A DNA stretch of 25,760 nucleotides from Phoronis ovalis (taxonomy: Eukaryota; Phoronida; Phoronidae), in contig JAOXYB010062500.1 of assembly GCA_028565635.1 (NCBI GenBank), forward strand, positions 16,385-42,144, read 5' to 3'. The notes beneath the pieces are model-generated. The model was not told the origin of the DNA, did no database searches, and saw nothing but the letters and a program-made list of their open reading frames with translations. Within the stretch, counting starts at the first letter, position 1. Each line of letters begins with the position of its first letter. This document shows, piece after piece, positions 18,506 to 25,760 of the stretch. Made by a program: the position numbers and the translations under genes.

Positions 18506-19979
18506 GGGAATGTTATTGAAAAAAAAATTATAACTACATTCTGTGTAAACTAATTTACAACTAAATCACTTTTTAATACAAAAAGGGTATATGTGACTGC
18601 TTGTGCACGGTGGTGTTGTTATGAGTTAGTCTATACAAATATGACACTCTACAAACCTGGTCTACCAACTATCTTACAAGGCCTGTTTACTTTATAAGAT
18701 TCTAGTAGATTGTTTTGCAAGAGCAAGGATTACTGCAACTAATCACTACCTACAATCTTTTCTGTTGTGTGGTTGCATATATATGCTGTCATAAGGGCAT
18801 ATGTTGTTTTGAGTTGTTTTACCAGGAAATTTGATCATGTATTTATTATTGAAATGGGAAACATTTATGAAATGGGTTGGTAGTCAATCCATAGGCCAAC
18901 TCAAGAACAACAAATGAGCACATCTATGTACACTACTTAATGCCTTAATGAATGGAGTGTATTTTTTCCGCTACTACTCTGTCTAGGCTCACACCCCTAT
19001 TGAGGTGTAAACATGAGCAGTAGATTAATTAAGTTTTGATAAAGATAAGTTTGCACTGTCGATGTCATACGTTCCGTGCTCACTGTGTATTTGTACGTTA
19101 AACGCCTTATCAGTGCCAGTTCCTAGCATTTGACCGACACAATAATTCCAATCCTATCGTTTGACAAGGACACTAATTCCAATCCTAGCGTTTAATCCAG
19201 ACGCTGGGCCTACTGTAATCTATATGAGGACCGTGTTGTAATATGGATAATGTTTATTAAGGTCATTTTAATGGATTTTTAAGGTTTTCTAGTCGGAAAA
19301 ACAGCAGTTTTCTGTTTTCAGCTTGGTTTCGACCAGTTCCTACAGGAAAGAGGTCGTAATTCACCAACTGGTACTACCAGCTTGTGGTTTAACATGCATG
19401 ACCCCCGGGATGAGATGAGTTGACATTGGGGTCAAAAGGACAAAATTTTAAAATTGCATGAAGTTCCTAAAATAAAGTTTGTATTCCTTTTACAGGTCAT
19501 TTAAGGGTCTTTTTGTCATTATTTGGTAAAAAAAACTTTAAAAAATTGTAAAATTCCATGAAACTTTTAAAATTGATGTTTTTATGGTCATCCAGAGGTC
19601 ATGGAGTCAATGTGAGATCATGAAAACCGCAAAGGGTAAAAGTAGCCAGATTGACACTATTATTGCTGCAAAAAATTATAGTAGGGTAGGTTCTAAGACA
19701 ATCCTAAAGTCATTTGTGTATGTGTATGTGTGTGTGAAACCTGGCCTTTGATAAAAGGCCCTTCTAGCTAATTTTGCAGCACTTCATGCATAAAATATGT
19801 TATTTTGTATGAACAGACATATATATCCCCTAAATGGCAAACTACAATTGCTTCCATATATTACTTCATATCTGAATCATATCAACTGCTTCTTTTAAAA
19901 CCAAATATGAAATCGATATTCAAACAATTACCTGAATTTTAACTTTTAATTATATAAAAAGGTATTTTTACCAACAACC
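18506..19979. other. Interval between inverted repeat arms; no gene seen
   Basis: No open frame of note. It may be the body of a non-autonomous element bounded by the two arms, or unrelated DNA. Around 19115-19202 there are three short tandem units, and near 19720-19731 a small GT-rich tract. Confidence 0.5.
19115..19202. repeat. Degenerate 31-bp tandem repeat, about three units
   Basis: TTCCAATCCTATCGTTT (19146) and TTCCAATCCTAGCGTTT (19177) are 31 bases apart. A shorter related unit (TTCCTAGCATTTGACC) begins at 19120. Confidence 0.8.
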
Positions 19980-20073
19980 TAAAAAGTTTTGACTAGATTC
20001 CAAATTCCATGTTTTACTTACGGCCTAAGAATGGGCACATTTTTGAGACGAAAATCCCTAAAAATGGATGGAT
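19980..20073 (-). mobile_element. Interspersed repeat, right inverted arm
   Basis: On the minus strand it reads CCATTTTTAGGGATTTTCGT, then GGCCGTAAGTAAAACATGG and GGAATCTAGTCAAAAC, the counterpart of the arm at 18411-18505. It also shares the TTTTTAGGGATTT block with the plus strand of the copy at 16978-17070. Confidence 0.65.
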
Positions 20074-23000
20074 ATTTAGCATTCTTCATCCTTATGACTT
20101 TTCCATTGCATTTCGGAACTTTGAAATAAAAAAATAGACACGCGAAACAGCTGTCAATTTCGTAAAAAAATCGAGGACAGTTCAATTCTACAGTAGTGAC
20201 TTTCGGCCAAATTTCGGTTCGACCATGTATTCTGTGGACATTCTAGAACCGCAAGAATCTGTGATATGTCGTTTAGAGGTTTACCAGTACAAGATATTCG
20301 ACTTTTTGTGGAAAGGGAATATAAATAGCAAATTAAAAGGCGCGCATCTTTCACCCTTGAATGTATTTGACTTAGGCATCGTAAAATAAAAACACGATTA
20401 ACGTCATTATGTAATAATTATTAAAATATAGTACGTCGTTTTATTAACATATAAACTTTTTCACTGCAACGTGTATTTAAAACTTCGGTTTAAAACCTAT
20501 GGCCGTAAAATTTTATGAACCCGGATACTGTTAGTAGTTTGGGGAAAAGTTAGTACGTGGTACAGTGTACTTATAGTGCAACTTGTATCTATAACTGTCA
20601 TGAAAAAACACATGTATCCCTTCAAATTTCACTGTTTTCATTTTTGCTTGTCAGTCCAGGAAAGGGATGGAGTTTTGGGTCGGTTTAGGATTGAGGTTCG
20701 GGCTGAGTTTCCCAGTATACGGAATATTATGAAGTGACTCCCTCGGTATGGTTGCATGCTTGCACGAAGGTTAATTCGTTTTGTGATTACAGAGATGCTA
20801 CGGTAACTGGGCACCCTCAGTCTGTTACGACAAATGCCGTTATTTGAATAATAATCAACTGATATATGTGGTAAATAAAACATCTTTTATATAACTGTAA
20901 AAACACTTAACTGCAATGTCTGCTTCGTTAAAAAAAAGCTATTTGTGCGGCAACATTAATTCTCAAGTCATTTCGTACTGTAGTATTTCGGAGTATTTTA
21001 TCAACGGTTCTTTTGAAAAAAAAATGATAACACAAGTTACTAACATGTGTTTTTTTATCATACATTTCCTATTACACACTTTGTTATTTTTACAAATAAC
21101 AGTGATTTTAAAAGATCGATGAAAACCGGAAGTTATTTATGGAACAACTTTAAAAGTGTATTGACAGTGAAAAAAAGCTAATTTCAAAAAGTAAAGGCGA
21201 TTCGCTTGAGATTAAATTAAGGAAGTTAAACTTGAACGTTTTTTATAAATCGCCTTTCGAGGAGAATTGCATTAAAGGTCCTTATGTTGAAGTTCAATGT
21301 CCTAATTTTAATGTTTACTCCCTAATGATTTTTTACACAAATTGATATTTGATAACTGACATTTATGTTTCAATCATTACGACATGCCTTAATACAAATT
21401 TAATTTATAACAGCTATTTTATAAAATGTTATTTGATACACATTATGAGAAAAGATAATTAACAAATTAAGCATGAATATTAATTAATTGATTGAGATTG
21501 CTCTGCTAAACACTGTTATCGACATGATGACGTAATCAAGATTGGCTTTATTACTTTAGTGGTGCTCCAGCTTTGCTTGATATGAGAGTTCGAGCGTTAT
21601 GACGGTCTTGTTTAGTTTATCATATATCAATATTTTAGATTAATTATGTAGACATGCATATAAATATAAATCACATAAAAATGACTATAACTGAACTTAG
21701 TCGAGTCCTTTTTATTCTTGAAAGAACAAAGGATTTAGCCGGGCGTGTACTGTATTTATATGAAACAATAAACTGAGAGTTCTTCTGAAAGAATTAACTT
21801 TTAATTGCTGAACAAATAATTAAGTTGTACGAGTGGTGCCTTTACGATTTCAAAGTCTCATGAATATTGACACATATTTACATAAACCCAGTGATTAGTT
21901 ATTTTACAGAAGCCCTCAATTTATTGTAGCATACTAAGTATACAGTAAAATTATAAAATCTGTTATTATCATTGACTTGTGCTCAAGTACATATACTTTG
22001 TATTTATTTGTAGTATGACCAATACAAATAGGACTGCACTCATTGTAGAAAAAAAAACAGTTGAAGGCTGAGATCAGAACTGCTCAACAACATATGGTTA
22101 AACACACTATAAAGCATAAAGAATGTACATTTAAAAAGATCAAATACTATTAATGTGTTTTTATTTGTTTATTTTGGAAACAAATCAATAGCATACACTA
22201 TAACTGTACAAAATACAATTATAATTGATTCGAAATTGAATTTGTGGACTGACCTACAGTTAAAGGTACACGAATTTATTTTATGTTTGACAGTAAACGG
22301 TTTTTAAACAATAAATTTTGCTTTACGTTACTTTTTTTCTATTTGTGCATTTTAAGGAACACGTACATTTATAGCAATGCATTAAGTCATTTTTGTACAT
22401 AGGAAATTATAAGCAGTATTTTTCTGTTTTTGTTTATTCAAAGAAAAAATTACAATAAACACGACAACTATTTCATTATATAAACAAGATATACTGATAA
22501 ATTTTACCTCAACTATTTTTTTTTATGTTTGATAAAAAAAACAAGTATGTACTCGCTCGTTTTATTTAGACGCCCTGTTGATAAGCTATGTTGACATTTG
22601 TACGATGACGAAAAAAAAAATTTTCTTCAGGTGTACGTGTTGACAATATGTGGTAGGTGTCAAGCTCTTGTGGATCTTTTAATTCTGAATTTACAAATGT
22701 TCTCAAGCATTCATAGAGCTTAGCACGTACTCTTCCAAGAAGTAATTCCGTTCGTAGTAGTTGTTAACAAGTTTAAAATAAGAAAATAATTAAAATTAAA
22801 TCACATTTTAACAGTCTATCTGGCAGAATATGTTGAAGTGATAGTTATGAAACCTATGTACTTTCCTGCCAAATTAGCTTGTGTTCTTTAGATTAAAATT
22901 AAATTCAAAGCTTGTAATCCCATGGAACTAATTTGTGCCTGCAAAACGAACCATGTCCACCACGTTCCCGAATGAAAATCCACATAATTCCGTCTCATAC

Positions 23001-23220
23001 TGTATATTAACAACCTTGTACTTTAAAAAAGAAAATAGCCCGACGATCTATACACATGCTGCACGACGATCTATACACATGCTTTGCCATTCTTCGGAAA
23101 ACAATCTGTTTAAAACTCTCGTAAATGTTTCGACGTATTTTATTGTAACTGTGTGGCGAAGTTATATTTAATTTCAAATAGAAATGTCCGCATCACTGCC
23201 CAGAGACAAACAAGAAAAGA
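20074..23220. other. Intergenic, no gene seen
   Basis: AT-rich with relatively many CpG. Short open frames on either strand (for example 20154-20354 and 20638-20883 minus, 20916-21122 plus) have no domain, no splice pattern and no clear start context. A 20-bp direct duplication (CGACGATCTATACACATGCT) lies at 23041-23060 and 23064-23083. Confidence 0.6.
23041..23083. repeat. 23-bp period direct duplication
   Basis: CGACGATCTATACACATGCT occurs at 23041-23060 and again at 23064-23083 without mismatches. Confidence 0.95.
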
Positions 23221-23221
23221 C

Positions 23222-23458
23222 GGTGGGGGGGGGGGTGATAAGGACTTTATTTGGCCTAACAGTAGATTAGATGGCTGTTATTGGTACCTGATACCAATAT
23301 TTAGCCAAAATTCATTTCTGCCTTTTACTGTGTTTGTCGCCATATTCCATGCCTTGTGGGTTTCCTCCATTTCCAATGATGTTAAACGGGTTTTTTTCAG
23401 TGTAATACTCGAAACTGATTGTGTTTGTAAATTCCAAGACTGGAGAGTAATGAAGTAA
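23222..23458 (-). mobile_element. Possible interspersed repeat next to a poly-G tract
   Basis: A run of 11 G (about 23225-23235) abuts a compositionally distinct block of about 220 bp. On the minus strand the block would end in poly-C. A frame there reads LTSLEMEETHKAWNMATNTV and further residues, then stops. The sharp edge and homopolymer end suggest a retroposed or SINE-like copy. I cannot name the family. Confidence 0.3.
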
Positions 23459-24080
23459 CAAACTTGATAAATAACTATACAGTAAATGGAGAGGACGTGC
23501 CTTGTCTTCTGTACGTTAGTTTCATGCAGGCTACATGTTATAAAATAAAATTAAAGTTAGGCCGCGGTCCCACTGAAAATACCAATGAGTATTTTTACGT
23601 TATACTCTTTGCAGGATCTGCAAGATAAATATATAAATTTTGTCCTAACATCCTGATTATTATACAAAATGGAACTTCTAATTTGTGAGTAATAAAAGTA
23701 TGAGATGATTATGATCGATTATTGTAAAGATGTTTTCTGAATGCGTTAGGGCACTTGGTAAATATCGCCTGTTTAACTAATTTTATTTCTCAACTTGAAC
23801 CAATGTGAGCATCTGGCTTCTAGACTGTCCGTAATCAAGGAGCATTACCTACTGAAACAGATTATCTGGTACTATTTTAGGGTACATTGAGACGATAGAC
23901 ACCTAATAAGTAATAATGTCAATAATTCCAATTGTAATTTTGATTGCACAAATTTTGGCTCTGACAACAGGATCTTAATCAACTACCTGCTTATAAACTT
24001 AACCTTTTTTTTTTGGAAATAACCTTTATTAATTCCAATTATGCTAAAAAGGGAAAAAATGAAAAATCATGCAAAATCCT
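23459..24080. other. Intergenic, no gene seen
   Basis: AT-rich sequence without a recognisable gene or repeat. Confidence 0.6.
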
Positions 24081-24084
24081 AAAT

Positions 24085-24205
24085 TTTCTGAGGGAGGTCC
24101 ATCGGACTTAATTCCCCTTCCCGAGGTAACCCCTCTCGCATCCAATCCTCACGCTCGACAAAGGGAGAGCGATGTGTGCAAAGCATGCGTAGCTCCGCAA
24201 TCATA
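24085..24205. mobile_element. GC-rich patch, probable repeat relic
   Basis: A block of about 120 bp that is clearly richer in G and C than its surroundings (GAGGGAGGTCCATCGGAC, TTCCCGAGGTAACCCCTCTC). It has no open frame. It looks like part of a dispersed element rather than an exon. Confidence 0.35.
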
Positions 24206-25060
24206 AGTCCTCACTAAACCCCAAAAAATAATCCTTCTATAAAACGTTTTTGGTTGACGTCTCCATTAAAGCATACTTTACACAATAATAATCTTAAGAT
24301 GCATCTTGTATATGACTGAAAAATCCTGTATCCAAAAAGAAATGTGCGCTTCAGAAAATCCTGGATCGGCATGTTTGGAAAATAAATATAGCGTGTTTAA
24401 GGATGTTTCGTTCTTATGAAACTGTAATTAGAAAAAAATACAGATAGGATATTGTTTTTTAACATGCAATCTTGCAAAATATAAGCATAATAAAGAGTGA
24501 TTTTTATTAGTGTGTCGCATTTTATATGTTTGTATTTTAATTCTTGTCTAGACCTTTTGTTTCTTCTCATTGTCTTTTGTTCTAATTGATTTTTTAAACT
24601 TCTTATGTTTGTTTTATTTTTTCAATAAAATTGGTATTTGTAGTATACTCGTATCCCAGTCTGCGTTTAGAATTTGTTTGATGTCATGGTATTGTTTGTG
24701 ATTTGAAAATGTACTTCCGAAATTTGACGCATTTCATTAAATAAAATGTTTCTGTTATGAATAATAATCCGTTTCTTGTTGATGAATAATCAGGAACTAT
24801 ACATCTCTGACTGTTATCCCGGAATATACACGTACAGTACGTTTATAGATCTCAATTTAATTTTACAAGGTTTATTAATGTTTGAATTCTATCCTTAGTG
24901 AAAGTTATTTAGCAAAAAAGAACGACGATAGCTTACTTCTGTTTTTTCCAGACACGATTTGTGTTACATAATCAGGTCGGAAGTAAAATAGTTGTAAATT
25001 AGTGTTTGCTATTCATTACGTTGTGCGCGTCACATCGTTTAATCTAAAATCGAACGGGTG
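24206..25060. other. Intergenic, no gene seen
   Basis: AT-rich. An AATAAA at about 24625 has no assignable upstream coding exon. Confidence 0.5.
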
Positions 25061-25069
25061 TTTTGGTAG

Positions 25070-25077
25070 TATATAAG
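25070..25077 (+). promoter_or_regulatory. TATA-like element
   Basis: TATATAAG, with a CACT initiator-like site about 28 bases downstream and an ATG-led frame of 63 codons at 25145-25336. An AACGG gtaatt donor-like site at about 25211 would cut that frame. All of this could arise by chance in AT-rich DNA. Confidence 0.25.
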
Positions 25078-25620
25078 TTTCTGATTCGATTAGATGTGCA
25101 CTGAAAGTTATCAGTGAGAGTACTAAGTGTTCAACACACAGCGCATGTTTAACGAAGCTGCAATTGGAGAATCCCTTATTGAGATTAAAAACGATAAAGT
25201 TATATCAACGGTAATTGGACTTTGTTCCGTTTCTTTACAAAGGTTTGTAAACAAGTTTTATAGATTTCTAGAAATTTTTGTGTCTACGATTTTCCAGCAT
25301 TGTTTTTCAGTGTATGCTGTAAGACCCGTAGAATAAGGCTGGTTAATTTTAAATGTTATTAAAGATGATCAAAACAGCTATACTGGTAAAAGTTGCATAT
25401 CAAAGTACGTCTATAATTTTTTTGCAGTTTAATCTCTTTGATTTCTTATAATTTTGTTGCACTTGACTTCGATGGTAATCGATGCAACAAGCATAACAAG
25501 TCAAAATGTTATGACGCCTAGCTACCAGTTCCCACAATCACAAGACAGTGTTGATGAACATATCCTTTCTCAGATCCTCTCGACTTCGGCTCTCAAAACA
25601 TTAGAATAATTGGGAGAATA

Positions 25621-25760
25621 CCCGGGGGGTACTCGAGGTATTTTTGGTGGGGGTGAGCAGCCCAGTTAAAAATTTTGGATTTTGATTGTATACTTCTTAC
25701 TGTATTTTTTTGGATTGCTACCGTAAAGAAATTCAAAAATTTGGATTGCTACCCGCTGCT
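25621..25760 (+). mobile_element. Dispersed repeat, truncated by the window end
   Basis: Begins with CCCGGGGGGTACTCGAGGTA, followed by TATTTTTGGTGGGGGTGAGC and AGCCC, then T-rich sequence with TTTGGATTGCTACC repeated (about 25710 and 25740). A G-rich start followed by GTACTC, TATTTTTGG and a GC(A/C)GCC core is typical of abundant non-autonomous repeats in marine invertebrate genomes, from memory. The right end is not in view. Confidence 0.6.

Noticed and set aside
20154-20883. Minus-strand open frames in the intergenic region
   Set aside because: Short, no domain, no start or splice context, and no continuation into other exons.
21520-21610. tRNA or promoter suggested by TGACGTAA, ATTGG and GTTCGAGC words
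   Set aside because: No cloverleaf could be built around GTTCGAGC, and the CRE/CCAAT-like words have no gene downstream.
23153-23458. 101-codon plus-strand open frame with a glycine run
   Set aside because: The glycines come from the poly-G tract. The rest resembles no family I know, and the block looks more like a repeat.

Overview
The window is AT-rich animal genomic DNA. It is eukaryotic because one protein is split over 21 short exons with GT-AG introns, and the reading frame stays intact across every junction. The family (a cadherin-23-type cadherin) and the dispersed repeats (including one with a G-rich start followed by GTACTC) suggest a marine invertebrate, most likely a mollusc such as a bivalve. 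The species cannot be fixed from the sequence.

Region 1 (1-about 18,170) is one plus-strand gene. Its visible coding part runs from 350 to 16407 and gives 902 residues after a split first codon. In order these are: a hydrophobic stretch that looks like the end of a signal peptide, six extracellular cadherin (EC) repeats, a membrane-adjacent domain like that of cadherin-23, one transmembrane helix, and a cytoplasmic tail of about 63 residues. The tail is built from three microexons (29, 25 and 30 nt) and a terminal exon. It carries an NPIY motif and ends in S-T-R-F, which fits a class I PDZ ligand. The start codon is not in view and probably lies upstream of the window. The 3' UTR ends either near 16,860 or, more likely in the long form, near 18,150-18,175, where clustered AATAAA signals precede a GT-rich stretch.

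Region 2 (about 18,170-25,050) has no gene that I can support. CpG dinucleotides become clearly more frequent here than in the gene's introns and 3' UTR. It holds members of an interspersed repeat family in both orientations, short tandem duplications, a poly-G tract next to a probable repeat, and a GC-rich patch.

Region 3 (about 25,060-25,760) has a TATA-like element upstream of a short open frame, which could be the 5' end of another gene (weak evidence). The window ends inside a dispersed repeat that starts near 25,621.

The one supported gene would make a single-pass adhesion protein. The ectodomain would bind calcium and partner molecules, and the tail could attach to PTB- and PDZ-domain scaffolds. 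The comparison with cadherin-23 is from memory of the family; no database search was run.
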